64,000 nt of DNA, taken from Streptomyces rubiginosohelvolus (GTDB taxonomy: Bacteria > Actinomycetota > Actinomycetes > Streptomycetales > Streptomycetaceae). Below are positions 37,852-46,595 of the stretch, in pieces. The DNA is taken from NCBI RefSeq assembly GCF_014649875.1, contig NZ_BMTW01000001.1, positions 310,001-374,000 on the forward strand, in the 5' to 3' direction. A program made the position numbers and the translations under genes. The notes beneath the pieces were generated by a model. It was not told the DNA's origin, ran no database searches, and saw only the letters and a program-made list of their open reading frames with translations. How positions within the stretch are numbered: position 1 is the first letter of the stretch; the number at the start of each line of letters is the position of its first letter.

Positions 37852-38769
37852 GTGAAGCTCCCCCCACCCCTCTCCCCGCTGACCTGCTTCACCCATCTCA
37901 GCCGCCTCCCGGCTCTCCCCCGGCTACCGGGGCCCCGGCTGTCGTCCGCGCTGCTCGGCGCCACCGCGCTGGAGCTGTTCGTCCTCACCGGGCGCCTGAT
38001 CGTCTACCCCTTCGGGCTCACCCCCGAGCGGGGCGGGGCCGGGCCCGCCGGGACCGGGCCTCCGGCCGCGACCGATCCGCCGACCACGGCCACGACCGTG
38101 ACCGCCGCCCTGCCGGCCACGCCCGCCGCGACGCCGCCCGTCGTCCTGCTGCACGGCTTCATCGACAACCGCTCCGCGTTCGTCGTCCTGCGCCGCGCGC
38201 TGACCCGGCACGGCCGCCACCTGGCATCCCTCAACTACTCGCCGCTGACGCGCGACGTCCGCACCGCCGCCGAGCTGCTCGGCCGGCATGTGGAGGAGGT
38301 CTGCGCACGCACCGGGCACGGCCGGGTCGACATCGTCGGGCACAGCCTCGGCGGCCTGATCGCCCGCTATTACGTACAGCGGCTCGGCGGTGACCGGCGT
38401 GTGCGGACCCTGGTGACGCTCGGGACCCCGCACGGCGGCACCGCCGTCGCCCCCGGGGCGGGCGTTCACCCCATCGTGCGGCAGATGCGCGGCGGTTCCT
38501 CGGTGATCGAGGAGCTGCGCGGTCCCGCCCCCGGCTGCCGGACCCGGTTCGTGAGCTTCTGGAGCGAGCTGGACCAGGTGATGGTCCCCGTCGAGACGGC
38601 GTGCGTCGACCACCCGGATCTCGACGCGGTGAACGTACGCGTCACCGGCATCGGACACCTCGCGCTGCCCGTGCACCCCACGGTGGCCGCCGCGGTCCGT
38701 GAGGCTCTTGAAGCGCCGGAGGCCGGAGAGGACGACGCCACCGCCGCCGGGGCGACGTCCGCGGCCTGA
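37852..38769 (+). CDS. Triacylglycerol lipase / esterase, alpha-beta hydrolase
   Basis: 305 aa from the GTG at 37852, with AGGAGG 6 bases upstream. A hydrophobic N-terminal segment ([23 protein letters not shown]) could anchor or export the enzyme. A Thr/Pro linker leads to the hydrolase core: the oxyanion loop [10 protein letters not shown] at about 97-106, the nucleophile elbow GHSLGG with S165, and a late [11 protein letters not shown] holding the probable catalytic His; the Asp is likely in VDHPDLDAV. It acts on ester lipids at or outside the membrane. Synteny with a lipase next to the B12 mutase subunit is common in the genus as I recall it. Confidence 0.9.
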   Translation: MKLPPPLSPLTCFTHLSRLPALPRLPGPRLSSALLGATALELFVLTGRLIVYPFGLTPERGGAGPAGTGPPAATDPPTTATTVTAALPATPAATPPVVLLHGFIDNRSAFVVLRRALTRHGRHLASLNYSPLTRDVRTAAELLGRHVEEVCARTGHGRVDIVGHSLGGLIARYYVQRLGGDRRVRTLVTLGTPHGGTAVAPGAGVHPIVRQMRGGSSVIEELRGPAPGCRTRFVSFWSELDQVMVPVETACVDHPDLDAVNVRVTGIGHLALPVHPTVAAAVREALEAPEAGEDDATAAGATSAA

Positions 38770-38868
38770 AAATAGAACATCACTCGAACGTAGGGCCAAG
38801 GCTGCGTCTGCCGCCCGCCGAAAGACGCTCGATTGCCCGTTTCCTGCGGACTCAAAACCCGTCGAAGA

Positions 38869-38898
38869 TTGTCGTCCTCACATACCGCCGGGTACAGT
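38869..38898 (+). promoter_or_regulatory. Candidate housekeeping-type promoter for the M23 gene
   Basis: TTGTCG (38869-38874) and TACAGT (38893-38898) are 18 bp apart, close to the HrdB-type consensus, and lie about 80 bp before the start at 38976. The region is visibly lower in GC than its surroundings. Confidence 0.55.
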
Positions 38899-38975
38899 CG
38901 CGGCCACTGCTTCCCCCTGGGACACCCCTGACCGGGACCCAGAACAGTCCTGCTGCCGAGGCGAGAGAGACGTTG

Positions 38976-40724
38976 GTGAACGACCAGCACCCCCACGCCG
39001 GGCACGTCGGGTACGACGACCGACCGACCGGCAGCTTCGACACCGACCCGCTCTTCGGCTCGCTCCCCGGCGGCCACGACACCGGCTACGACGTCGGTCA
39101 CCCCGCCGCCGGATACGGCGACACCACGTACGCCCCGGACACCTACGGCGCCGGATTCGCCACCGCGTACGCGACCGGACAGCCGGACCACAGCGGCCAG
39201 TACGACGCCTCCGCGTGGAGCACCGGCGCCCAGCAGACGCCGGCCCACGACGGTTACGCTGTCCAGGAGCACCTGCAGGACCACACCCAGCAGGCCCACG
39301 CCACGCAGCAGTGGGACACCTCCGGGGCCTGGCAGCAGGTCGACGACCAGGACCTGACCGGCCAGTGGGCGACCGCCGACACCGGCGCCTTCCCCACCAC
39401 CGGCTTCCCCTCCGCCCCGTACGGCACCGACGCCGCGTACGGGGCGGAGGCGTACGAGACCGGGACGTACGGCACCGGGGCGTACGGGACGGCCGCGTAC
39501 GAGACCGGTACGTACCCGGCGGACACCGCGTACGGAACCGGCGGCGCCTACGGGGCTGACGCCTACGAGACCGGGGCGTACGCCACCACCGCCTTCACCG
39601 CCGACGCCTACGACACCGGGGTCTACGAGACCGGCGTGTACGGCGCGGTCGCGTACGACACCGGCGCCTACGACGCGACCGCCTGGAACTCCGGCGCCAC
39701 GCCCGGGGACGCCGCGTACGAACCCGAACAGACGTCGCACTCGCTGTACGAACAGCAGCAGGCCGACATGACGGCACCCGAGAGGCCGGCCGAGGCGGAC
39801 GGCACGGCCGGTGAAACGGTGGCCGACGCGTCCGCCACCGCTCAGTTCGACGCCCTCTCCCACGACTTCGCACCGGACGCCGCGCCGGACGTCACGCCGG
39901 AGCAGGACGCCGGGGACGGCTTCCCCGACCCGTACTCCGTGAACCGCACCGCGGCCCGTCCCCCCGCCCCGCGCAACCGGGCCCGCCGCCGCACCCCCGC
40001 CAAGCGCTCCGCCCTGCTGACCGTCGCGGTGCCCTCCGCCTGCGTGATGAGCGTCGCGGGCATCGCGGCCGCCTCGGTCGGCGGAATGCCCGGCGGCGAG
40101 GAGAAGCCGGAGGAGACGACCACGTCCCTGGCGGTCGCCGACCCCAGCACGGTCAAGCCGGTCGCCGCGAACAACCGGCTGGACAGCCAGCTGGCGCAGC
40201 TCTCCGAGGGCAGCGACGACTTCCGCGAGCGGGCGAGCCGCACCCAGGAGCGCATCGACCTGCGGGAGCGGCAGGCGGCGGAGAAGAAGAAGCGCGAGGA
40301 GGAGGCCGCACGCCGTGAGGCGCTGCGCCCCAAGTTCGTCCTGCCGGTCAAGCAGCACGGGCTCTCCGCCTACTACGGCCAGGCGGGCGTCAACTGGATG
40401 TCCGTGCACTCGGGCATCGACTTCCCCGTCTCGTACGGCACTCCGGTGATGGCCGCGACCGACGGCACCGTACGCACCCAGCTGAACAGCGCCTACGGCG
40501 TCATGGCGATCGTGACCGCCGCGGACGGCACCGAGACCTGGTACTGCCACCTCAGCAGCACCAAGATCCGCTCGGGCCCGGTGAAGGCCGGTGACGTCAT
40601 CGCGTACTCCGGGAACTCGGGCAACTCCACCGGCCCGCACCTGCACTTCGAGGTCCGGCCCGGCGGCGGCGCGGCGATCGACCCGCTGGTGTGGCTGCGC
40701 AGCAAGGGTCTCAACCCGGCCTGA
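38976..40724 (+). CDS. M23-family peptidoglycan peptidase with Tyr/Gly/Thr-rich N-terminal region
   Basis: 582 aa. Residues 20-260 are low complexity with dozens of tyrosines in A-Y-x-T-G-x-Y units (AYETGTYGTGAYGTAAYETG). After an acidic segment come a basic stretch and a membrane helix (ALLTVAVPSACVMSVAGIAAAS), a coiled coil (RASRTQERIDLRERQAAEKKKREEE), and the M23 lysostaphin-type domain. Zinc ligands are H478 and D482 in MSVHSGIDFP, and the second pair lies in GPHLHFEVRP (H555, H557). The enzyme probably cuts stem peptides outside the membrane. GTG at 38976 or the TTG before it can start it; GAGAGAGA precedes both. Confidence 0.92.
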   Translation: MNDQHPHAGHVGYDDRPTGSFDTDPLFGSLPGGHDTGYDVGHPAAGYGDTTYAPDTYGAGFATAYATGQPDHSGQYDASAWSTGAQQTPAHDGYAVQEHLQDHTQQAHATQQWDTSGAWQQVDDQDLTGQWATADTGAFPTTGFPSAPYGTDAAYGAEAYETGTYGTGAYGTAAYETGTYPADTAYGTGGAYGADAYETGAYATTAFTADAYDTGVYETGVYGAVAYDTGAYDATAWNSGATPGDAAYEPEQTSHSLYEQQQADMTAPERPAEADGTAGETVADASATAQFDALSHDFAPDAAPDVTPEQDAGDGFPDPYSVNRTAARPPAPRNRARRRTPAKRSALLTVAVPSACVMSVAGIAAASVGGMPGGEEKPEETTTSLAVADPSTVKPVAANNRLDSQLAQLSEGSDDFRERASRTQERIDLRERQAAEKKKREEEAARREALRPKFVLPVKQHGLSAYYGQAGVNWMSVHSGIDFPVSYGTPVMAATDGTVRTQLNSAYGVMAIVTAADGTETWYCHLSSTKIRSGPVKAGDVIAYSGNSGNSTGPHLHFEVRPGGGAAIDPLVWLRSKGLNPA

Positions 40725-40749
40725 CCGAACGGCGGAAGAGCGAGCACGG

Positions 40750-40787
40750 GAGTGAGGGGGAAGGGCCGAGGCCCTTCCCCCTCACTC
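40750..40787. terminator. Bidirectional terminator (M23 gene / pcrA)
   Basis: Perfect 17- to 18-bp arms with a 2- to 4-base loop between convergent genes, ending 6 bp from the pcrA stop. Confidence 0.9.
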
Positions 40788-40792
40788 ATGTC

Positions 40793-43231
40793 CTACAGCT
40801 TCTCGACCGGCGCGTACCGCAGGAGCAGCTTCTTCGGGCGCTCGTCGCCGAAGTCGACCGTCGCCTTGGCCTGGTCGCCGTGGCCCTCGACGGCCGTCAC
40901 CGTGCCCAGGCCGAACTGGTCGTGCGTGACCCGGTCCCCAACGGCCAGGGAGACCGTCGGCTTGTCCGAGGAGCGCCGGGTCGCGAAGCCCGAGGGGCCG
41001 GAGCGGGAGCGGGAGGAGGACAGCGAGGACGTGATCCCGGAGGTGGGCCCGGCGGGGGCGGCCATCGGGCCCTTGCGCTTCCACTCCAGGTGCGCTTCCG
41101 GGATCTCCTCCAGGAAGCGCGAGGGCGGGTTGTACGAGGGCTGGCCCCAGGCGCTGCGCATCGCCGCCCGGGTGAGGTAGAGCCGTTCGCGGGCGCGGGT
41201 GATGCCGACGTACGCGAGGCGGCGCTCCTCCTCCAGCTCCTTGGTCTGGCCGAGGGCCCGCATGTGCGGGAAGACGCCGTCCTCCAGGCCGGTGAGGAAG
41301 ACGACGGGGAACTCCAGGCCCTTCGCCGTGTGCAGGGTCATCAGCGTGATGACGCCGGAGCCGTCCTCGTCCTCGTCGGGGATCTGGTCGGAGTCGGCGA
41401 CCAGCGCGACCTTCTCCAGGAACTCCGCGAGCGTGCCCGCGCCCTCCTCCTCGCCGCGCTCCTGCTCGAATTCGAGGGCGACGGCGGCGAGTTCCTGGAG
41501 GTTCTCGATGCGGGTCTCGTCCTGCGGGTCGGTGGAGGCCTGGAGCTCGGCGAGATAGCCCGTGCGCTCCAGGACGGCTTCCAGCACGACGGCGGGTCCG
41601 GCGCCGGACTCGACGATCGTGCGGAGCTCCTCCATCAGCGTGTTGAAGCGCTTGACGGCGTTGGAGGAGCGGGCGGCCATGCCGTAGGCCTCGTCGACGC
41701 GGCGCAGCGCCTGCGGGAAGGAGATCTTCTCGCGCAGCGACAGGGCGTCGATCATGGCTTCGGCGCGGTCGCCGATGCCGCGCTTGGGGACGTTGAGGAT
41801 GCGGCGCAGCGGGACGGTGTCCTCGGGGTTGGCGAGGACGCGAAGGTACGCCAGGACGTCCCGGACCTCCTTGCGCTCGTAGAAGCGCACGCCGCCGACG
41901 ACCTTGTAGGGCAGGCCGACGCGGATGAAGATCTCTTCGAAGACACGGGACTGGGCGTTGGTCCGGTAGAAGACGGCGACGTCGCCGGCCTTGGCGTCGC
42001 CCGCGTCGGTGAGCCGGTCGATCTCGTCGGCGACGAACTGCGCCTCGTCGTGCTCGGTGTCGGCGACATAGCCGGTGATGCGGGCGCCGGAGCCGGCGTT
42101 GGTCCAGAGGTTCTTCGGGCGGCGGCTCTCGTTGCGCTCGATGACGGCGTTGGCCGCGGAGAGGATCGTCTGCGTGGAGCGGTAGTTCTGCTCCAGCAGG
42201 ATCGTCGTCGCGCTCGGGTAGTCCTCCTCGAACTGGAGGATGTTGCGGATGGTCGCGCCCCGGAAGGCGTAGATCGACTGGTCCGCGTCACCGACCACGC
42301 ACAGCTCGGCGGGGGCGTCGCTCTCCCCGACCGGGCCGACCAGCTCACGTACCAGCGTGTACTGGGCGTGGTTGGTGTCCTGGTACTCGTCGACGAGGAC
42401 GTGGCGGAAGCGGCGGCGGTAGTGCTCGGCGACGTCCGGGAAGGCCTGGAGGAGGTGGACCGTCGTCATGATGATGTCGTCGAAGTCCAGGGCGTTGGCC
42501 TCGCGCAGGCGGGCCTGGTAGAGCGCGTACGCCTGGGCCAGGGTCTTCTCGAAGCCGTCGGCGGCCTGTCCGGCGAAGGTCTCCTCGTCGATGAGCTCGT
42601 TCTTGAGGTTGGAGACCTTGGCGGTGAAGGACTTCGGCGGGTAGCGCTTGGGGTCGAGGTCGAGATCGCGGCAGACCAGGGCCATCAGGCGCTTGGAGTC
42701 GGCGGCGTCGTAGATCGAGAACGACGAGGTGAAGCCGAGCTTCTTCGACTCGCGGCGCAGGATGCGGACGCACGCGCTGTGGAAGGTCATGACCCACATG
42801 GCGTTGGCGCGCGGGCCCACGAGCTGCTCGACGCGCTCCTTCATCTCGCCCGCGGCCTTGTTGGTGAAGGTGATCGCGAGGATCTGCCCGGGGTGCGTGC
42901 CGCGCTCGGCCAGCAGGTGGGCGATGCGGTGGGTGAGCACCCGGGTCTTGCCGGAGCCGGCCCCGGCGACGATGAGCAGCGGGGACCCGGCGTGCACCAC
43001 GGCGGCGCGCTGCTCGGTGTTGAGCCCGTCGAGCAGCGCGGCGGAGTCGATCGCCGGGCGCGGGTGGCCGTCCCGGTAGTACCCGTCCCGGGGCGGCGGG
43101 GGCGCGTCGTAGACGCCCTCGAAGAGTCCCTCCGGCACCGCTTCGGGCGCGTGGTCCTCGGGGGGCGGCGGGGGACCGTCCTCCGCGGGCTGGAGGCCGG
43201 TCAGGAAACTGTCGTCAAAGAGGCTGCTCAT
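40793..43231 (-). CDS. pcrA: UvrD/PcrA-type superfamily 1 DNA helicase
   Basis: 812 aa, 3'-5' helicase of repair and replication. Motifs in order: Q motif LNTEQRAAVVH; Walker A AGAGSGKT (90-96) with RVLTHRIAHLL; motif Ia AITFTNKAAGEMKERV; Walker B LVDEYQDTNHAQY; motif III VVGDADQSIYAFRGA; motif IV EQNYRSTQTIL; motif V LMTLHTAKGLEFPVVF and motif VI YVGITRARERLYL. A Pro/Asp-rich N-terminal extension of about 60 residues is typical of actinobacterial PcrA. The C-terminus (VGDRVTHDQFGLGTVTAVEG) is the Tudor-like RNA polymerase-binding domain. Confidence 0.98.
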   Translation of the reverse strand: MSSLFDDSFLTGLQPAEDGPPPPPEDHAPEAVPEGLFEGVYDAPPPPRDGYYRDGHPRPAIDSAALLDGLNTEQRAAVVHAGSPLLIVAGAGSGKTRVLTHRIAHLLAERGTHPGQILAITFTNKAAGEMKERVEQLVGPRANAMWVMTFHSACVRILRRESKKLGFTSSFSIYDAADSKRLMALVCRDLDLDPKRYPPKSFTAKVSNLKNELIDEETFAGQAADGFEKTLAQAYALYQARLREANALDFDDIIMTTVHLLQAFPDVAEHYRRRFRHVLVDEYQDTNHAQYTLVRELVGPVGESDAPAELCVVGDADQSIYAFRGATIRNILQFEEDYPSATTILLEQNYRSTQTILSAANAVIERNESRRPKNLWTNAGSGARITGYVADTEHDEAQFVADEIDRLTDAGDAKAGDVAVFYRTNAQSRVFEEIFIRVGLPYKVVGGVRFYERKEVRDVLAYLRVLANPEDTVPLRRILNVPKRGIGDRAEAMIDALSLREKISFPQALRRVDEAYGMAARSSNAVKRFNTLMEELRTIVESGAGPAVVLEAVLERTGYLAELQASTDPQDETRIENLQELAAVALEFEQERGEEEGAGTLAEFLEKVALVADSDQIPDEDEDGSGVITLMTLHTAKGLEFPVVFLTGLEDGVFPHMRALGQTKELEEERRLAYVGITRARERLYLTRAAMRSAWGQPSYNPPSRFLEEIPEAHLEWKRKGPMAAPAGPTSGITSSLSSSRSRSGPSGFATRRSSDKPTVSLAVGDRVTHDQFGLGTVTAVEGHGDQAKATVDFGDERPKKLLLRYAPVEKL

Positions 43232-43507
43232 CGCCTCCCGAGTCTAGGCGGCCGGACTGACAACGTTCGGCCGAAGCCGGGAAGCGGTCGGAAGCGGCCG
43301 CCGGAACCGGGGAATCGCCCGCCCCTCACCCGTACGCAGGGAGAACGGACGTCCACGTTCCGTGAAGGAGCACCCGGTCGGAGGGGGTGTCGGAGCCCCG
43401 ATCCGGAAAGGTCACGAAAATGTATCGGGCATATCGCTCATCGTCCTTCCCAGCGGTGGGGCGCTTTGGCTAGCGTGCTCGGTCAGGTGATCCGTACCTC
43501 CCTGAGG
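43232..43507. other. Intergenic region with NlpC/P60 promoter
   Basis: The left part is the pcrA upstream region. The promoter of the riboswitch transcript should lie in the lower-GC stretch 43415-43480 (for example TAGCGT near 43474). No ORF stands out. Confidence 0.5.
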
Positions 43508-43674
43508 CGAACCGCGCCTAACGGACACCTCTGCCGAATTCGTCCTGCCCTCCAGGCAGTTCGGAACCGGGGACCCACACGCAGAACCGGGGTGAATCGG
43601 TCCGTGCCCTCGCATGCGGACCGTAGGACAGCCTTCCGTTCCGTCCGAACCCGACAGCTAACCCGGTAGGCGGT
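43508..43674 (+). promoter_or_regulatory. c-di-AMP (ydaO-yuaA) riboswitch
   Basis: The leader before the NlpC/P60 gene carries the conserved parts of this aptamer in order: GCCTAACGGACACC, GCCGAATTCG, GGGACCCAC, ACCGGGGTGAATCGG, and the diagnostic CCGAACCCGACAGCTAAC followed by CCGGTAGGCGG. In actinobacteria this class sits before cell-wall hydrolase genes such as rpfA and NlpC/P60, and c-di-AMP binding lowers expression. The 3' end is only 7 bases from the RBS AAGGAG, so control may act through termination or by occluding translation. Confidence 0.93.
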
Positions 43675-43695
43675 CCACGGAAGGAGATGCCGGTC

Positions 43696-44883
43696 TTGGC
43701 ATCGCATCGCAAGCCGCGCACGAAGGTGCGCACCACCACCCCCGCCGTCGGGCTGACGACGGCCGCGCTGGCCTCGGTGACGTTGCTCTCCACGCAGAGC
43801 GCCACGGCGGCGCCCGCGGAGCCGAAGCCCGCGATCGAGGACGTGCAGAAGAAGGTCGACGCCCTGTACCGGCAGGCGGGCTCGGCGACCCAGGAGTACA
43901 ACCGGGCCAAGGCCGCCTCCTCCTCGCAGCAGAAGAAGGTCGACACGCTGCTCGCGGACGTGGCGAAGCGGACCGAGAGGATCAACGAGGCGCGCCGGGC
44001 GCTGGGCTCCTACGCGGCGGCCCAGTACCGCGACGGCGGCATCGCGCCCACGGCGACGTTCTTCCTCGCGGACGATCCGCAGGGGTACTTCGACCAGAGC
44101 CGGCTGATGGACCGGGCGACGGAGCGGCAGCAGAAGGCCGTGAGCGACTTCCGTTCGCAGCAGGCGTCGGCGGCGAAGAAGCGCGCGGAGGCCGTGAAGA
44201 GCCTGGAGACCCTGACCGGGACGCAGGCCACACTCGCCTCCAGCAAGAAGGACGTGCAGACCAAGCTGACCGAGGCGCGCGGGCTGCTGTCCCGGCTGAC
44301 CGCCGAGGAGAAGGCGCGGCTGGCGGAGCTGGAACGCAAGAAGGAGGCCGAGGCGAAGGAGAAGGCGGCGAAGCTGGCCGCCCGCCAGGCCGCCGAGGCG
44401 AAGGAGAAGGCCGAGGCCGAGGAGAAGGCCCGCGAGGAGGCCGCGAAGGAGTCCGGCGGCGGTTCGGGATCCGGATCGGGCGCCGGTACGGGCACGGGTC
44501 CGGGGTCCGGCTCCGGCACGGGCAGCGGTTACGCCGCCAAGGCGGAGAAGGTGCTGGCCTTCGCCCGCGCCCAGATCGGGAAGCCGTACGTGTGGGGGGC
44601 GACGGGCCCCTCCAGTTACGACTGCTCGGGGCTGACCCAGGCGGCCTGGCGGGAGGCGGGCGTGACCCTGCCCCGGACCACCTGGGACCAGGTGAAGGTC
44701 GGCACGCGGGTCGCCACGTCCGACCTCCAGCCCGGGGACCTGGTCTTCTTCTACGACGACATCAGCCACGTCGGTATCTACAAGGGCGACGGGATGATGA
44801 TCCACGCCCCGAAGCCGGGTGCGAACGTGCGCGAGGAGTCGATCTACTACATGCCGATCTACGGGAGCGTACGCCCGGCGTGA
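43696..44883 (+). CDS. NlpC/P60 cell-wall endopeptidase with coiled coil (riboswitch-controlled)
   Basis: 395 aa. The TTG at 43696 is chosen because AAGGAG (43681-43686) lies 9 bases upstream and the protein then begins LASHRKPRTKV, the usual start of this family; the ATG at 43687 abuts the RBS. A signal peptide ends near SATAAPA. A long coiled coil (about 35-245, AEAKEKAAKLAARQAAEAKEK) and a Gly/Ser linker precede the NlpC/P60 domain. Catalytic residues are C310 (DCSGLTQAAW), H358 (ISHVGIY) and H370 (MIHAPKPG). It should cut gamma-D-Glu to diaminopimelate bonds in peptidoglycan. Expression is gated by c-di-AMP. Confidence 0.95.
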   Translation: MASHRKPRTKVRTTTPAVGLTTAALASVTLLSTQSATAAPAEPKPAIEDVQKKVDALYRQAGSATQEYNRAKAASSSQQKKVDTLLADVAKRTERINEARRALGSYAAAQYRDGGIAPTATFFLADDPQGYFDQSRLMDRATERQQKAVSDFRSQQASAAKKRAEAVKSLETLTGTQATLASSKKDVQTKLTEARGLLSRLTAEEKARLAELERKKEAEAKEKAAKLAARQAAEAKEKAEAEEKAREEAAKESGGGSGSGSGAGTGTGPGSGSGTGSGYAAKAEKVLAFARAQIGKPYVWGATGPSSYDCSGLTQAAWREAGVTLPRTTWDQVKVGTRVATSDLQPGDLVFFYDDISHVGIYKGDGMMIHAPKPGANVREESIYYMPIYGSVRPA

Positions 44884-44891
44884 CACGGCGG

Positions 44892-44920
44892 CGGGGGCGG
44901 CCGGTGAGCGGCCGCCCCCG
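44892..44920. terminator. Bidirectional terminator between NlpC/P60 gene and small membrane gene
   Basis: Perfect 12-bp arms (44892-44903 and 44909-44920) with the loop GTGAG, between convergent genes. Confidence 0.85.
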
Positions 44921-44938
44921 AAGAGTGCAGGTCCGGCC

Positions 44939-45292
44939 TCAGGTCCAGACCGTGGCGATGAAGATGTTGACGGTCGTCAGAGCGCCGACCGCGATGAACG
45001 CACCCTTGTCGACCTTCTCCTCGTCGCGCTTGACGTAGACCAGGGCGAGGATCACGACCAGCAGGGCCAGCTTGATGCCGATCTTGACGTTGTTCACGGT
45101 CTGGTCGTCGGCCTGGTTGAGGCCGACCAGGGCCACGCCGGTGACCAGCATGGTCAGCGCGCCGTGCAGCATCGCGGGGGTGAACCGGGCGGTGCCCGCC
45201 CCCATGGCCTTCATCTGCGTCAGGAAGCCGCCCAGCAGGGAGGCGATGCCGATGATGTGCAGGGCGACGAAGACATTGATGAGTACGTCCAT
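44939..45292 (-). CDS. Small four-helix membrane protein
   Basis: 117 aa, almost wholly hydrophobic: helices at about 3-23 (VLINVFVALHIIGIASLLGGF), 37-58, 72-87 (KLALLVVILALVYV) and 98-115. Short loops carry FTPAMLHGALTM and NQADDQTVNNVK. A histidine pair in helix 1 (ALHI) and helix 2 (MLHGAL) invites comparison with small heme-binding or copper-type membrane proteins, but this is only a pattern. It sits between two paralogous NlpC/P60 genes, in the opposite direction to both. Confidence 0.85.
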   Translation of the reverse strand: MDVLINVFVALHIIGIASLLGGFLTQMKAMGAGTARFTPAMLHGALTMLVTGVALVGLNQADDQTVNNVKIGIKLALLVVILALVYVKRDEEKVDKGAFIAVGALTTVNIFIATVWT

Positions 45293-45493
45293 GGCTCGGG
45301 AGCCTAGCCATGGCCAACGTTTTACCTTTCAGTGAGGCAAGCCTTCCTCGATCGCTTCGATCATCCGTGACCGGCGAAACGTCACATCAGGGCAATAGCT
45401 GTCATGGCGACTCTTTTCTCCGCGCCGGGATTAGCGTCCATCCCGGACCCGCCGCCATCCCGGCGGACAGCCGAGAGGAAGGATGCCGCCCCC

Positions 45494-46573
45494 GTGGCAG
45501 CGCACCGCAGGTCAGCTCATCGAAAACCCAAGCAGCGCCCGCTCACCGGCCCTGCTGCCCGCACCGCCGCCACCCTGGCGCTCGCCGGGGCCGCCACCGC
45601 CGGCTCGGTCACCGGGGCGGGCGCGGCTCCCGCCGAACCGGCCCCCACCGCGGCGCAGGTCAAGGCGAAGGTCGACCGGCTGTACCACGACGCCGAGGTC
45701 GCCACCGAGAAGTACAACGGGGCGAAGGAGAAGGCGGATGCCGCCACCCGCACCGTCGACGCCCTGACCGACGAGGCCGCCCGCCGCACCGACCGCCTCA
45801 ACACCGCCCGGCACGCGCTCGGTTCGCTGGCCACCGCGCAGTACCGTTCCGGCACCCTGGACCCGGCCCTGCAACTGGCGCTCTCCTCCGACCCCGACGC
45901 CTATCTGGAACGCGCCTCGTACCTCGACCGGGCGGGCGACCGGCAGACCGGGCTGCTGCGGAACATCAAGCGGCAGGTCTCCCGGATCGCCCAGGTCAAG
46001 GCCCGCGCCGACGAGGAGACCGAACGCCTCGCCGCCCGCCGCACCGAACTGCGCGAGCACCGCACCGCGATCCGCGCGAAGCTGGCCGACGCCCGGAAAC
46101 TGCTGGACACCCTGACGGCCGACGAGCGCGCCGACTTCGAACGCTCCGCCGACGCCCGGCACGGCGGCGGCTCGGCCCACGCCGACCGCTCCACCTCCCG
46201 CAGTACCCCGGTGTCGGCGCCCGACTCCCGCGCCGGGCAGGCCATCGCCTTCGCCCACGGCGCGATCGGCAAGCCGTACGTCTGGGGCGCGACCGGCCCG
46301 AACGCCTTCGACTGCTCCGGTCTCACCCAGGCGGCCTGGAAGGCGGCGGGCGTGAGCCTGCCCCGCACCACCTACACCCAGATCAACGCCGGACAGCGCA
46401 TCCCGCGCTCGCAACTGGCCCCCGGCGACCTGGTGTTCTTCTACTCCGGGATCAGCCACGTCGGCCTCTACATCGGCGGCGGCCAGATGATCCACGCCCC
46501 GCGGCCGGGAGCACCGGTGCGCATCGCGCCGATCGACCAGATGCCGTTCGCGGGCGCGACCCGGGTGGCGTAG
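45494..46573 (+). CDS. Second NlpC/P60 cell-wall endopeptidase (paralogue)
   Basis: 359 aa from the GTG at 45494, preceded by GAGGAAGG 11 bases away, giving MAAHRRSAHRKPKQ in parallel with the first paralogue. Signal peptide ends near TGAGAAPA. A shorter coiled coil (about 45-215) has KVDRLYHDAEVATEKYNGAKEK, similar to the first protein. The catalytic domain is intact: C274 (FDCSGLTQAAW), H322 (ISHVGLY) and H334 (MIHAPRPG). Unlike the first copy, its leader (45293-45493) lacks the c-di-AMP aptamer, so the two hydrolases are likely controlled differently. Confidence 0.95.
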   Translation: MAAHRRSAHRKPKQRPLTGPAARTAATLALAGAATAGSVTGAGAAPAEPAPTAAQVKAKVDRLYHDAEVATEKYNGAKEKADAATRTVDALTDEAARRTDRLNTARHALGSLATAQYRSGTLDPALQLALSSDPDAYLERASYLDRAGDRQTGLLRNIKRQVSRIAQVKARADEETERLAARRTELREHRTAIRAKLADARKLLDTLTADERADFERSADARHGGGSAHADRSTSRSTPVSAPDSRAGQAIAFAHGAIGKPYVWGATGPNAFDCSGLTQAAWKAAGVSLPRTTYTQINAGQRIPRSQLAPGDLVFFYSGISHVGLYIGGGQMIHAPRPGAPVRIAPIDQMPFAGATRVA

Positions 46574-46595
46574 GTCCGGTCAGCGCGCCCCGGCC

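Noticed and set aside
45293-45493. Iron-box (DmdR/IdeR) or c-di-AMP aptamer upstream of the second NlpC/P60 gene
   Set aside because: A GAGGCAAGCCTTCC stretch only partly fits the iron-box consensus, and the aptamer's diagnostic segments are missing.
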